From Coriolopsis trogii (lineage: Eukaryota > Basidiomycota > Agaricomycetes > Polyporales > Polyporaceae), in NCBI GenBank assembly GCA_020543525.1, contig JAHYIO010000039.1, positions 1,860,001 to 1,924,000 of the forward strand: a stretch of 64,000 bases of DNA, given 5' to 3'. The notes under the pieces are model-generated. The model did no database searches. It saw nothing but the letters and a program-made list of their open reading frames with translations, and had not been told where the DNA came from. The position numbers and the translations under genes were made by a program. This document shows positions 12,182 to 24,748 of the stretch, one piece after another (positions within the stretch are counted from its first letter, which is position 1; each line of letters begins with the position of its first letter).

Positions 12182-14510
12182 TCACTTCTTGAGTCCGAAC
12201 ACGTCTTCATAGAATGCTATTTCTTTCTCCAGGGCGATGCGGATGTTCTCCTCCTTCCGCCACCCATGCCCTTCACCTTCAAAGACGATATAGTCGACCC
12301 GTCCGCCCTGCTTCTTGATCGTGCTAACTATGCCCTCGGCCTGATTGGGCGGCACCACCGCGTCTTCCGAACCTTGCAATACCTGCGGTTGATTGATTGA
12401 TCGATCATGAGCACACCAACCCCCGAGCTCAACTTCATGAGACATACCAGCAGCGGCGCCCTGATCTTGTCCGCGAGGAACACCGGAGACCTCTCCCTGT
12501 ACACCTCCGGGATCTCCTCAGGCGTGCCCCCAATGAGCTTAAACAAATACTGGCTCTCGAACTTGTGCGTGAACTCGGCGAGCTTGAAGAAGTCGGAGAT
12601 CCCGTACGAAGACGTCCCGGCGGCGTACGCGTCTGGGTACGAGCAGAGCGTCTTGAGGACGGTGTACCCGCCGGCGGAACCGCCAGTAATCGCTGTACGC
12701 TGCGAGTCCACGAGCGAGTACGGTGGCGCACTTAGTTGCTTCACGGCGACGACGGAATCTTGGACGTCGACGATGCCCCACTGGCCTTCAAGGCGTTTCC
12801 TGTGTTGCGCGGATATGGTCTCACTACGGTGCAGGGGCTATGGACAGAGGCAGACTCACGTGTAATGGCGACCGAAGCCGCTGCTGCCTCCGTAATTCAC
12901 GTCGATCCTGCAAGGAGAAAATATACATCAGTAAGCGCCATATATGCTTCCCATTCTATGCGATCGACATACCAGGCGTAACCACGCGTCGTGTAGAAGA
13001 GGCGGTTCAAGCTGAGTCCCTGGGCAGTACGACTAGTCGGCCCGCCGTGCACATTGAAGACCGCCGGAGGCTTCTCTCCGTCGGGTGCCACAAAGTCTGG
13101 GTTTGTAGGCGGGTAGTACAGTAGGTGGACCGACTCCCCGCTCTCCTGCTTCAACGTGATCGCCTGCGGTATAGAGACATATGCGCGAGCGAATGGTAGG
13201 TCCTCCGAATCGTCGTGAACTCCGATGACAGTGAACTTGGGCTTGGCATAATCCTTGATATTACACAGGATCGTCCGCTGACCTTCGTCGTCCTTGGTGC
13301 CCTGGAAGACAACCGCGTCGTGCGTCACGCGCGTCACGCTAGCGATGAGCACGTACGGGCACTCCAGCTGCTCGAGCGTACCACCCTGCAGGCTAACGAG
13401 GTACAACACATTCCGGCCCTCCTTGACCGCTGTGAAGAGCGCCATTTTGCCGTCACTGTCGAGTGGGGTGCCTGTCCTCCAGCCTAGTTTCCACATAGGG
13501 CCCGCAAAGTCCTCATCGACGGGCTTGACGAGTACTGCGGATGCCTTCCCGGAAGTGATGGAATACGTCCAAGGATTGTAGTAGCCGGACTCGTCCGACA
13601 CGAAGAGGAGAACGTCGTTGGAGGCCCACGCAGGGTATCCGGTACTGATCTCGATTCGCTTGCCTGCCACAGTCTTGGTACCCTCGACTGTTAGGGAGCT
13701 TCCGTCCGTCATAACGGCTGCGACGCAGATTTCGGACCCCTCCCAAGGCATGTCCGGATGGAACCATTGGAGCCAGGCGATGTGAGTGCCGTCAGGGGTG
13801 AAGCATGGCGAAGTATAGAAATCGGCACCAGAGACGAGGGGTGAGACCGTTTTCTCCTTGGTGTTGATGACGCATAGAGTGTTGACAACATCGGCAGGCT
13901 GTGGCTTGGTATGATCTTCGAGGATGGCCACGAGAAGATGAGACTCCTTCGGGTGGACCGCAAACATTGCATATCGCCAGTTCTTGTTATCTATGCCAGC
14001 TCAAGTACTGCGGTCAAATGAAACACGAGAGGGATCATACCTGGAGTGACCGGCTCAGGGTCTGAACCTTCGATGACTTTGTATACGCGTCCGTCCTTTA
14101 TGTTCGAGAAGTATATTACGCCATCGTATGCAGTCGCAGGTGCACCTCCGTACTGCACGATGTATTATTTCAGCCTGAATTCCTGTGCCTCTTCTCCGCA
14201 ATGTTATACATAGTACTCACCTCATGGACCCCGCTGCGTACGTTCCAGTCTTTATCCACAACATCGGTACCCTTCTCTGTGTTGACAATGACATTGCGCC
14301 CGGCCTCTGCAGGCCGTCGGTCGATGTGGTAGACGGTCGATGTGATCGGATCTACGAAGAGCTCGTCGACATGCGAGCCCTGCCAGTGCGCGAGCAAGTC
14401 GTGATTACTAGCGTGTCCTAGGTCCACTCGCCTCAGACACGCACACTCTTCAGCACGACATCCGGAGTTACAGGCGAGGTCCAAGTTCCGTACGGCGCAG
14501 TGGTCGGCAT
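12182..14510 (-). CDS. S9 family serine peptidase (prolyl oligopeptidase / acylaminoacyl peptidase type)
   Basis: Two-domain serine peptidase: N-terminal beta-propeller and C-terminal alpha/beta hydrolase. The ATG at 14510-14508 gives MPTTAPYGTWTSPVTPDVVL. The propeller is spread over exons with VDELFVDPITSTVYHIDRRP, GAPATAYDGVIYFSNIKDGR and a large exon (about 12970-13967). The catalytic part has VFNVHGGPT, VNYGGSSGFGR, and the nucleophile in ITGGSAGGY (Ser codon near 12678-12676). The charge-relay Asp is in LQGSEDAVVP (near 12364-12362) and the His in GEGHGW (near 12268-12266). All three catalytic residues are present, so an active enzyme is expected. No signal peptide is seen, which points to a cytosolic role in oligopeptide turnover. 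Roughly 650 residues, usual for S9. The stop is at 12184-12182. Confidence 0.88.
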
Positions 14511-15039
14511 GATTGTAGAGGACAGTATGTACGAAGACTACGTATGGAGCGCGCAACTCGTCAATGATTCTCAGTTGGGCGCCAAATATGATTGAGGAGG
14601 TTGGTACTCGAGACTATAATGATAGAGATCTCTACCAATGCAATCAGGCAACATAACGAAGCGAAGCACAGCAACGGCCAGCATACATCCGAACGTTGAG
14701 ATGGCGAGCGGAACAAGGCAAGTCACGCTAGTGAGACGACATGAAGAGTAGTTACTTGTAGCTACCGTCTTTGCGCGAACCATGCAAGCTCAGGGTGAGC
14801 ATACCTCGCGGAACGGAATGGACGGGTGGCAGTGAATGTGGATTGGTGGATTACTTGGACCTCATTTGGATATAATCCAGATAATACGATGCCCTGGGAG
14901 GAAGAAGCTGGTGGACCAGGTGCACTGAGATAGTGATGGCCGTCCTGAAGGAAATAAGAAGACGTCGAGAACATGAAAGCAGTATAGCATTGATTACTTC
15001 ATGTGCGTGTAGAATAGCAATTCAAACCTGGAGCTGCCG
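14511..15039. other. Spacer between tandem minus-strand genes
   Basis: Holds the 3' region of the mitoribosomal gene and the promoter of the S9 peptidase. A 70-codon minus-strand frame (14762-14974) begins with ATG but has no recognisable feature and is not called. Confidence 0.5.
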
Positions 15040-15982
15040 TTATCGCAGCAGCGGACCCTTGCGCCCACCCATCCGTTCGCAGACCTCCAAGGCGTACTCG
15101 TGGAACTTCGGATGGAGACCCTCGGTACGACCCTCGATGCATATGTGCGGGAGCAGTCGAGTATGGAAGAGACGGTGTGTCACAGCCCCGCCCTAGTTCG
15201 GAATCAGCATGGTGGTCGCATTCGAGGAAAATGCATACGCACAAATTGATGGAACACTCCGCCAACGACCGCCTCTACAGTCGTACCATGCACCTTGAAC
15301 ATTCCAATGCCCCGCGCGTTCGCACCCTTCACGTCCGCGAGCAAACTCGGAACCTCGACAGAGGGACCTAGCGGTTTTGAGAAGTTTCCGACGTTCATAG
15401 GTCGCCACTTGAGGACTTTGCCTATGTCCCATTGGGGTGCAACGTGCTCTCCCAGAGTGTATGTGTTCAGCGCATATTCGAGCAGTTTCTCGTAGTCGTC
15501 GCGTTCAGGTTGGAGTGCCGGTGAAGAATGAATGAACATGAGCAGATACGACTGGAGAACGCGTCGCCCTAATGCAGCCCGCTCAGCTGAAGTTGCTGGA
15601 GGAGGAGGAGCGAGACGGACGGACTGACCGATGAAGCTTAGTCGTCCGTTATGCCTCAAGGAGGCGTCGGGATGACTCGCATGCGTCAGTATTCGAGAGG
15701 CAAGTTCAGGCGGGAACTGCAAAGGGGAGAACACCCTGTTCAGATGTTCCACTAAGTCGGCGTCGTGCTTCCGCCATTCCGGACGTGGTATAGCCTGCCG
15801 TGAGCTTCCTGCATTCGTGGACGCAAAGTGTGATGATTGACGCGCCCCTAACCTCCCAACTTTGTTTGATGTAAGAAAAGGGCACACTTGCGAGTGCAAG
15901 ATGACGCACCGCCTGGTATTGAAACCCTTTTGCTGCTGGCGGCCCTACGCAGAGCCAGCGCGCATTCCCAACTTTTGGACAT
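15040..15982 (-). CDS. RNase III-fold mitochondrial ribosomal protein (mL57/MRPL15-like)
   Basis: Probable structural protein of the mitochondrial large ribosomal subunit. The ATG at 15982-15980 gives MSKSWECALALRRAASSKRV, a basic, Ser/Ala/Arg-rich sequence that fits a mitochondrial presequence. A first intron (donor gtgcgt, acceptor gttag) joins it in frame to GARQSSHFAST. The main exon has RPEWRKHDADLVEHLNRVFS, LASRILTHASHPDASLRHNG and RLSFIGQSV, an RNase III-like fold in which the catalytic signature is not conserved. A last intron joins GGVFHQF to GGAVTHRLFHTRLLP, and the protein ends at GGRKGPLLR. About 277 residues, with no double-stranded-RNA-binding domain, which favours mL57 over mL44. 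Divergent from MIC12, another mitochondrial protein. Confidence 0.78.
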
Positions 15983-16315
15983 GGCAAAGCGAGTGTGCTT
16001 GAGTTCCAGCCGCCAGCTCCGCGACCAGGTTTATCGTACAGCCTTGGCTGTATGTGGCTAAAGCCGTGGAGAGACCGGCTTGGAGGAGGACGAGACCGGC
16101 TTGGAGGAAGGCAAAGACAGCGAGGACGGCTTTCTGGATGTCGGCGCTTATGCAGACACATCCACGTGGCAATTATATGGAGATACTTACTTTGTGAAGG
16201 ATAAGGCCCTTATCACACGATAATATTGCGCTCTCCAGCATTCACAGTCGACTTGAACTTGTCCATCCATGAACTCCATCTTGCCTTGGCGACTGCAATA
16301 GATTCACCTCGACTC
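15983..16315. promoter_or_regulatory. Divergent promoter of two mitochondrial genes
   Basis: The start codons of the mitoribosomal gene (15982, minus) and MIC12 (16316, plus) are separated by 333 bases with no other gene between them. It includes a tandem near-copy of gaccggcttggaggaggac/gaag near 16074-16110. No TATA box is obvious. Confidence 0.5.
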
Positions 16316-16809
16316 ATGTCTTTCCTTGTCGGAACTGTGTCTGGTGCCCTGGTGGCTGGTGGTGTACGTCTCCTACGCGCTCCCATCAGACTGTATAGGA
16401 CTCACAGTCCCGTGCATAGGTATACTATGGGTTCTCGTCCATGATGTCACAGCGGTGAGTGATATCGCCAATGAGATACGCTGTGCACTGTCTGACACGA
16501 ATGCAGGACCCAACGGCACCGGAATGAGTTCGTGGCACAAACTCGGCGCCCTTAGCCTCTCACTAATTGGGCATATGCAGCATGCACTACCTCTCCGAGC
16601 GGTTGGTGAATGCCGCTGCCGACACCCCAGGACCTGTACCTGCTTCTCAGCGCATACCAGAACGGCCGTTCACCACAATGCTTCAGAGTGAATGGAATGC
16701 CCAGATTGAAGCCCTCTTCAAGCGGACGAGGGACCTTGATAGCCAGGTGGTGGAGTGGGCGAGGAGGACGTTGTATGGAGGTAATGCAGGGCAGCCGCGA
16801 GCAAAGTAA
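16316..16809 (+). CDS. MIC12: MICOS complex subunit MIC12 (AIM5 type)
   Basis: Small inner-mitochondrial-membrane protein of the MICOS complex at cristae junctions. Four exons: 16316-16363, 16420-16454, 16507-16527 and 16581-16809, total 333 bases, giving 110 residues. The spliced start reads MSFLVGTVSGALVAGGVYYG, a glycine-zipper membrane segment typical of MIC12. It continues with SSMMSQRTQRHRNDMHYLSE, then RPFTTMLQSEWNAQIEALF and VVEWARRTLYG at the C-terminus. Each join was chosen because it alone keeps this family pattern in frame; donors are gtacgt, gtgagt and gttcgt. Exons 2 and 3 are only 35 and 21 bases, so automatic gene finders may miss or shorten this gene. Confidence 0.85.
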
Positions 16810-17932
16810 CTCCCCCTTTCTACACATGTGTCTTCCCCTCCTCCCACAGGCTTTCACGCAAGTTCGTTCTCTTGATGTCCCCTCGCGTATTGCAAGCCGA
16901 TACACGCATAGAGCACTTCAGTCAAGCAACGTGAACATCAACCTCCCTCCGCCAAGCGGCATGTTCTGCGATTTGCTGTAGATAGAAAGAGTTGGTATGT
17001 GCAGAAGCGGCACCGCAGCGGCTCACAGGCGGCCTGCTGTAGTGTACCCCAGACGTCAAGTAGTCTGCGTTACGGAAGAGTGCTTCGAACCGGCTTCTCT
17101 CATTCCTCATACGCTTTCCTTTGTGTGGCACCAGGAATTCGTCGCGTCATGCATCCTCTGGCATGACCCACCCAGCGGACGCGATCGGTGGGAAGCTCGG
17201 GGACTCCAGACAACACCCAGCGGAACGCCCTAGCAAAACCGATTCAAGGCCTCTTTCAATCATTCGACCGAGCAGATAGCGGCGTAGCAGCACACATGGC
17301 TTCAATGCCAGAAGGCTGATGCAATGAGACTGATCATCTCTCGCTACATGATATGGTCTGTCACTGCAGCTTTGAAGCTTCTACTATGACTTACAACGTT
17401 TTCAAAGTGTAGTATCAGTATCTAGCTCCCGGTGACAAGTCGGTAGCATGTATGCTATCTCTACACCCTACACGTGCAGAGTTTTGCCAGACATTCCCAG
17501 ATTTCGATTCCATACACAAAGTGTGGAGAGGAATTCAAGAAGCACGATGGCATATGCGAGCGCGAGCCGAGCGTCTTTGGTACTACCATCTCCTCCCAGA
17601 TGAACCCCCCTTCTCGTGTGTTGTACTATTATTGATGGTAACGGGGGTGCGACCTCAACTTACGGGTATTGGCCCAGAAACATAATTCCCTTGCTCTTGA
17701 TGCGCCGACACTCATTCAAGGCTTACCAAAGAAGACAAGCACAGGGTTCATCGGCAGTTGGAACGCTCTCGGTTGCTGTCTGGGGTCCTCACTTCGGGAT
17801 CGCATATACCGCTAAAGATGCGTCGAGGTTGCCTGGGTATAAAACAAATGAGGTGAGTAGATCACAATCACCTTTCGGCTCCTCACCTGCTTTCTCCTCT
17901 GGCTGACTAGCATACCGCAGTGTCCGGCCGCT
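16810..17932. other. Intergenic spacer with catalase promoter
   Basis: No gene recognised in about 1.1 kb. A TATAAAA element at 17838-17844 sits about 90 bases before the catalase start. Short frames on both strands lack domains. Confidence 0.55.
17838..17844 (+). promoter_or_regulatory. TATA box of the catalase gene
   Basis: TATAAAA about 90 bases upstream of the catalase ATG, followed by a CT-rich stretch (17870-17905) as often seen near fungal transcription starts. Confidence 0.55.
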
Positions 17933-20612
17933 ATGCTCACTCCTCCATTCCGCCTTCTCCTCGCTGTCGTCTCCGTGGCTACTGCTGCCAAAGGGTGGTA
18001 CCCTGGACAGGACGCCCCTGGACTTGCGCGGGACACTGCTCCGCCCAGTCAAGCCGCATCTTTCAACTTTGACGTCAACTCCGGGTTCAACGTGCAGGAG
18101 CGAACCTCCGCTGAGGACGCGACCGATGTCGACTACACACTGGACAACGGGTCTCCGTACCCTCATCCTTACCAGTACCAGCGCATCGGAGACAACGGTG
18201 GGCATCTGTGAACGTACAGGAACCAGGAGTTCAGGACTCAGTGGCCTTCGCCTACCTTAGGTCCTCTCCTCCTCCAAGACACCCATCTTTTGGAGCTGTT
18301 CGGTGCCTTCGACCGTGAGCGCATCCCTGAGCGTGTCGTACATGCACGCGGTGGTACGTTATTCCGTGTGACGGGAGTCTCAGTACTGAGAGTAGCGCAG
18401 CGGGTGCACACGGCTACTTCAAGGTCACAAACGCCGAGTTTTGCAAGAACTACACCATGATGTGAGCGCGGCACGAGATCGGCTGTGTTTCGGGGTCTCA
18501 CTCGTTTGCGTTTCAGGGATATGTTGAGTGAAGATGGTCTGAAGACGCCCATAACAAGTATGTTGCAATCGCCCCATATGACCCGTTATACAATCCGCCA
18601 ACACCGAGACTAACCGTGTACCAGTCCGCTTCAGTACTGTCGGCGGCGAGTCGGGCTCTGCTGACGAAGCCCGCGATCCCCGTGGCTTTGCTGTGAAGTG
18701 CGCTCTCGACTCAATGCGGCGCATCGCTCTCTTTGTTCTAACACTTTTGTGCATGTAGGTTCAGGACCCGAAAGGGGATCCTCGACTTGGTCATGAACAG
18801 TAAGTGTGCCTCGCTGAACTGGGGCGAGTCGATCGTGAGCTGAGACGCGCAAAGATACGCCCGTGTTCTTCATACGTGACCCCGCCAAGTTCCCGCATTT
18901 CATCCATGTTAGTCGCCCTTCCGTAACGATGTATCCGCTAATCCCTTTGACATTCATTATCAACAGACGCAGAAACGCCACCCCGCTAGCCACCTCCGAG
19001 ACAAAGAGTCAGTTGCACGTTTCATTCCTTACATCTTTGCTTACTTGATCATCTGCTACGCAGTATGTTCTGGGACTACCTCGGCTCGAACCCCGAGTCT
19101 CTGTACCAAGTCATGCGTCTATTCTCGGATTTGGGAACGCCATATGGCTTCCGTCACATGGACGCATGGACTGGACACACATACCGGTAAGGCATATCGT
19201 AGGCACCCCCTTTGCCGGTGTCGCTGACAGAGACTCCAACTTCTTTCAAGCTTTGTCAAAAATGATGGTTCATGGTCGTACGTGAAACTACATGCCGAGT
19301 CCATGCAAGGCGTCAAGAACTTTACGAACGCTGACGCGGCTGCAATTTCCGGTCCGTTGCTATCACATCCCGAATAACGAGCTTGGCTGACCGCCGCGTC
19401 TTTCGCGCTAGGCTCTAATCCTGACTTCGCGACTCAGGACCTTTACGAGTCTATCCAGAATGGTACCTACCCAGGCTGGACTATGCACGCTCAGGTTCTG
19501 AGCCCGGAGGACGCTCAAGGATTCAAGTACAACGTCCTTGACCTGACCAAGTCGGTGATTCCTAGCGTGCGACTATCTAGTAGCTAACCTGTAAGTAGGG
19601 ATTGGGGTTTCGACGACGTTCCTCGCACCGAGATCGGCAAGTTCTATCTGACTCAGAACCCCGAGAAGTAAGTCATATGCGGTCCCCGAAGCTTTGATGC
19701 CGGCGACTCATTGTCATATTTAGTTATTTTGCGGAGATTGAGCAAGCCGCCTTCTCGCCTTCTCACATGGTAGACGGTTGGGCGCCATCCGCCGACCCTG
19801 TACTCCAGGCGCGGCTCTTCTCGTACCCAGGTGCGTCCCTTTGACACCCTTTCATCTCAGCGGAACGAGTCCTAAACCCAGGGCGCTTGATCTGGATATA
19901 GACACTCAGCGTTACCGCTTGGGCGTAAACCACATGGTGAGTTCCGCTTTCGAACGTCCATGCGCTGACCTTACCGTACACCCCGAAGCAAATACCGGTG
20001 AACGCTCCCATCAGCCCTGTCGCCAACTTCGAGCGCGATGGCCACATGAACGTTAACGGCAACCAGGGTTCCCGCCCCAACTACTTGTCGACGCTGAACA
20101 AGATCAAGCTTCCACCTCGCGCTTATGTTGATGAGACTCACCAACAGTGGACCGTGAGTAGTGCGCTGAGCTGCGCCTGTATGCAAGGGCCCCTGTTGAC
20201 ATGGAGAACTGACTGGCAACTGCCAAATCTTCTGTAGGGCGGCGCGGTTGCATCCCTCTCTGCGGTCACCGAGGTCGATTTTGACTGGCCGCGCCGGTTC
20301 TGGAACAGCCTGTCCGAGCAGGACCAGCAGAATCTCATCAGGTATGTTCTGCCCTCCCCTTCCCGCGCCGACGGGTGGTGCTGACGGCAATATATCTTCC
20401 ACCCCCGCAGCAATGTGGTCGGTCACCTCGGCGGCGCGCCCACGTACAGCGTTCGCCAGCGCATGACGTCGCTTTTCTACCACGCGAACGCCACCCTTGG
20501 CCAGGCCATAGCGGACGGTGTCGGCGTCAACGTTACTACGCTCACTTTCTCCGATGGGCCTACGTGGTATAACGTTACGAAGGACACCCAGAACTCCACC
20601 TTAGACTACTAG
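17933..20612 (+). CDS. Secreted haem catalase
   Basis: Splits hydrogen peroxide into water and oxygen. The ATG at 17933 opens a signal peptide ([21 protein letters not shown]), so export is likely. Many introns; joined exons give the catalase core: [33 protein letters not shown] with the distal His at 18351-18353, then [48 protein letters not shown], the [16 protein letters not shown] block, and [17 protein letters not shown] with the proximal haem Tyr at 19824-19826 next to a splice junction. The C-terminus has several N-glycosylation sites (NATL, NVTT, NVTK, NSTL) and the stop is at 20610-20612. About 530 residues, a small-subunit catalase without the long C-terminal flavodoxin-like domain. 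All key residues are present. Confidence 0.93.
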
Positions 20613-21227
20613 TTCGTTGGTCTGAGAAGTCTTGTAAAATATGGGCACGTATAATAGACCTGTGCATCGTACAGATCAAACACCATGGAAGCCGTAGGCT
20701 TGCCATAGGGAACGTCGCAGAAGATCCGCACCTGACATATGGCTCCCTCATGCGGGCTCAAACGTCAGATTTACCGCTGTTTATGTGTTGGTGAGAAGCG
20801 ATTTTGGGTGGCCTCATCTCCTTTTTCTCCTACATCTCTATGGAAACAGTCTACATCGAAGCTGCCGTGTACAATGGAAAACGCTGATCAAAACTTGGAA
20901 GTTCGGAGCCTAGTACCTGAGGCATCCAGTATCTGAACGTACTTGACCGGGTTAGTTACTAAACTTGCTTGCGCTGTGTGTTACACAGAATAACGGTATA
21001 TACATAGCAGTTGTCGGCGGTTCTGAGGTCAAGGTCAACACATACACAGTACACTTTTCCATAATAGAGGCTCATCCGCGTGCGAGTCGGTCAAGTGCGT
21101 GCCAACAACAACATGCGGGCGATCTCAGCTCACTGAAAGCTCAGGCACCCATGATTAGACTGGCATGGTATAGTATATAGTGGTTACTCACATGCATGTA
21201 ACTCGTTGGGGGGGACTCCTCCGTCTC
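20613..21227. other. Convergent spacer, catalase to chitin synthase
   Basis: 3' flanks of two converging genes. No coding signal. Confidence 0.55.
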
Positions 21228-24200
21228 TCATTCGTGGCGGGTGATGGCGGCCGGGGGAATGGTGGGAGGTGTTCCGGGTGTTTGCTCGGCTTGTACCCCT
21301 GCATTCCGGTCTCTACGTACCCTGTGCTGGACCGAGGGCTTCGGACCAACCCCGCCATCGATATCGTGAGCTGTCAGGCGCCAATACCAGTCGAGATCGA
21401 GGTAGATGATGGATCCACAAAAACGAAGCAGAGACATGGCAATGCTGCAGCCATGCACGTGTCAGGTGATTAGGGCTAGCCACTTCGATATCCACACTCA
21501 CCTTATCCATACGATGGCGGCCACATAAGTGTTGTACCCTGTCGGGCTAGGATGGAAGATTGCTGCCAATATGCTGTGAGGATGTCAGATGCGACTTAAT
21601 GACAGCGGAGACGATGTCACACATCTCGATCCTTGGGCTCCTACATACCCGTTCACGGACACCCATACCAAGACTACCCCTAGAGAGTGTTCCTTGTCCC
21701 TATTGATCTGATCTGCATGGTCGGTCTTGTTATCCTTCTTATCCTGCCCTGTTGCTTGTGCAGGACATTCGGTGTCCTTGGCATTCCTGCAAGGACATAA
21801 GAACCAGGTCGTTAATTCATTAGGGATACTGACCAGCTCACGTCATGCAAGTTGCATATCGCGTGCATCACTGCGAATGATCGTCAGCACGCGTGTCTTG
21901 TGAGTTCACGATATGCGTACACAATCATAGGTTGATATCTAAGGCGCGGTCAGTCAAACTCAGCGTATCAAGACACCCTGATAGGGATACTTGCATGTAG
22001 GATTGAGCAATTCATAGTATAGGCCGGTTTGGACCAAATACTTGACATCCCAATGTAAGATCGAGGCGAGTATGGTCAACGCAATGCTTGCGACGATGTT
22101 GAGGATGACGAAGCAGAATGTGATATTAGTAGACATGAGACTGGCAGCCGTGAGTCTCTTCGCACTTTGCCAAGTAAATCCACAGACATACTGATTGGCA
22201 TATTCCCAGTAGTCAGCGTGGTTGCGAGCGACTATGACAAGGGTGAAGATCGAGCAATACCTATTGGCGAACCGTGCATGTCAATAGCATCTCCCATACG
22301 AACTCGCACACGCAGTACAGCTTACCATACAACGAGGATGTAGAATGCAAAGAAACACATGGCGAGCGTGTAGACGGTTCTCGCAATTAGACGTTGAGGC
22401 GGGACCCCGTAGCAAGCTATGATCAAGATGGCCACAAGGGTTGCAATGTGTCCCTGTGGGATCTCGTAGAATCAGTGACGTTGTAGCATGAGGTCGATGC
22501 TGGCTGGCACATACGAATAAGGTGATCCGCTGTATGACCGCACCAGCATCCTGTACAGGTAAGTGCACAAACGGGTCGGACTCTGAGTTGCTTGTCGCCG
22601 CTACGATGATCTGTCTGCCATGTTTTAACCAGTACCGCGAACGGAATTGGGACGTTACTCACACATGCAGAGGTGAGGTAGAAGTTCGCGAGTCCTGTGA
22701 ACGTCAAGACAAACTGCACCGTGAAATAAATGAATTGGAACTATAAATACTAACATTAGTGTTTCGAAGCGGGGACCTGACAATCTAGCACATACCTGCA
22801 GCGCGAATTTCCGCAAGAAGGTATGTCCTGACAGCCAGATCCGTGGAGAGGACCATATAAAGTACAACGACGCAGACAAGGAGCCATTGAGCCATCGACG
22901 ACGCTGCGCTACGAGTTTCGGTAGCTGGAAGTCAGTATGATCAGTCGTTTTTGTCACCATAAAGCTAACTCAATAGTTGCGGCGGCCACTTACGCTGTCG
23001 GGAATATCTGTAGCCGCCTTTGCTTGCTCCACATACTTGAGTCTGTGGATATCGTGAGCTCCTTGTCGACGATCACTTTAAGAAAGCTCACATGTAAGGT
23101 TTGTCCCGTCTCATGAGAACCTCGAACCCCAAGATACGGTCTTCGGCGAGATACATATTACGCGCTCACTAAGAATGCTACCGCCTGAATCTTTGCCATG
23201 GAGATATATCTCTAGTGGGTCCTTTGCGCCTTTTGTAGACTTGCTGTCGGGGTAGCGGAGGGCTTCGTATCGGTAGGCGCTGAATGCGCCTGGAAGGACT
23301 GTGACATAGCCGAATATGCTCTCGAATGCCTTGTCCAAGATGTTCGAGACTTTATACTGCCGAGACATAAATCCTGCTGAATATCGCGATTGTGGTATAA
23401 CGTAGGACATGAACGACAGCACCTCGAAGATTTGTGCGGCCACGAGAGGATTCAAAACAATGTTCTTCCACGACCCGTACTCGGGGTATATCCTGTTTCG
23501 ACATAGCGGAGCAATCAGCTTGAGGTGGAGTCATATAGACAATATGAGAGTGATTCAAACTAGGACATACTCGCCACAGGCTCCTCCGACGAGATTATCG
23601 TCGAAGTCTGTGATTTTCAAGTCGTATGCACGCCGATATCTGGCTTCAGTTGTATTTCACTCGGATCAGACATGTTCGGCTCACGTTTCAACAGTTCGTG
23701 AATCGCTGATCGCTGAGGGAGCGTCCCAACGTCGATCATGAAGCAAACTGCGGGATGGCAATCAATAAATGTCACGAATGGTACCGTAGGTAGTACCCAC
23801 CCCTTGGCTTGAGCATGGGACACAATTCTTCAAAGAACCAACCGTGACTATGTGATTACCGAACACTATCAGGGGAGACTTGTGGGCCATAGCGATGGAG
23901 GTCACGCACCTATCCAGCTTCCCTCGATTGCGGCTTTTCAGGCATAGCACGACCCGTAACTCACACTCGCAGCCTTGTTTATGCTCAGGTCTTGACTCAG
24001 AGCCAGGTTCAGCAGAGACTTTGGGCGAGCGATTGATTGACCTACTCAAAAATATGAGCATCATACGAATGCGTGTCGCAGTGGTCGGTATCGCAACAGT
24101 ACGTCTAAATAGCAGGTCAGCCAAAAGATGTCACGGCCTCAAAGGATTCCCCCGTGCCTCGTTGAGCTCGTCCAAAATCTCGTAATCGATTTCGTGCAAC

Positions 24201-24748
24201 CCGTCAGCTATCACGCATACTACGACTTCCCTCCGAGGCTCATTGCGGCCATCTCGACTTTTGAGTTGTTCGATATTCTGGCGGATCCTGGACATGGATG
24301 ATGATAAGCTTTCGCCGGACGAACCATACTGAGCAGATCTCACGTACGCATGCATAGTATTCTTGAAATTGCTCCCATTCTCCTTGTACAGCGTGAGAGC
24401 TATGCACACTTCCGCACTAGAGCCGTCGGCCATGGGTGCACCCTGGGTATCGTGTCCCTGTAGCAAGGATCCTGCCTCCTTCGGCCCAAAGCACTTCGCC
24501 CGTGCTCGGAGATACTGAAAGGAGCGAGTGGGCCGGCCCTGCGTGCCTACCGACGTATCGCAATCACTGTCCGTTACAGCCTCTAGTACACTTTCTGAAG
24601 GTGTCTCTTCTCGGAGAGATATTGTATGCTCGGAAGCCTCCGTGGAAGCGACTTCCGGAGACTGACGTTGAGCATGACAGGGTCAAGAGAGGAGGCAGGC
24701 AGACTAACCGTCGAGAGAATCCGAGTGGGCAGAAGCTGAGGCTGACAT
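21228..24748 (-). CDS. Divergent chitin synthase
   Basis: Membrane glycosyltransferase (GT2) that makes chitin from UDP-GlcNAc. Catalytic motifs are seen across minus-strand exons: [81 protein letters not shown] and QRRRWLNGS (22906-22883). Then come exons of hydrophobic segments ([54 protein letters not shown]). The modelled N-terminus is short: ATG at 24748-24746, [13 protein letters not shown], spliced to [16 protein letters not shown], reaching the catalytic block ([20 protein letters not shown]) after about 80 residues. Usual fungal division 1 enzymes have 150-300 residues there, including a conserved chitin-synthase N domain I cannot find. The start and last exons (to 21228) are less sure than the core. 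Confidence 0.8.

Noticed and set aside
15897..15899. Start of the mitoribosomal protein at a TTG at 15899
   Set aside because: A spliced model gives an ATG at 15982 with a mitochondrial-type presequence and keeps the frame.
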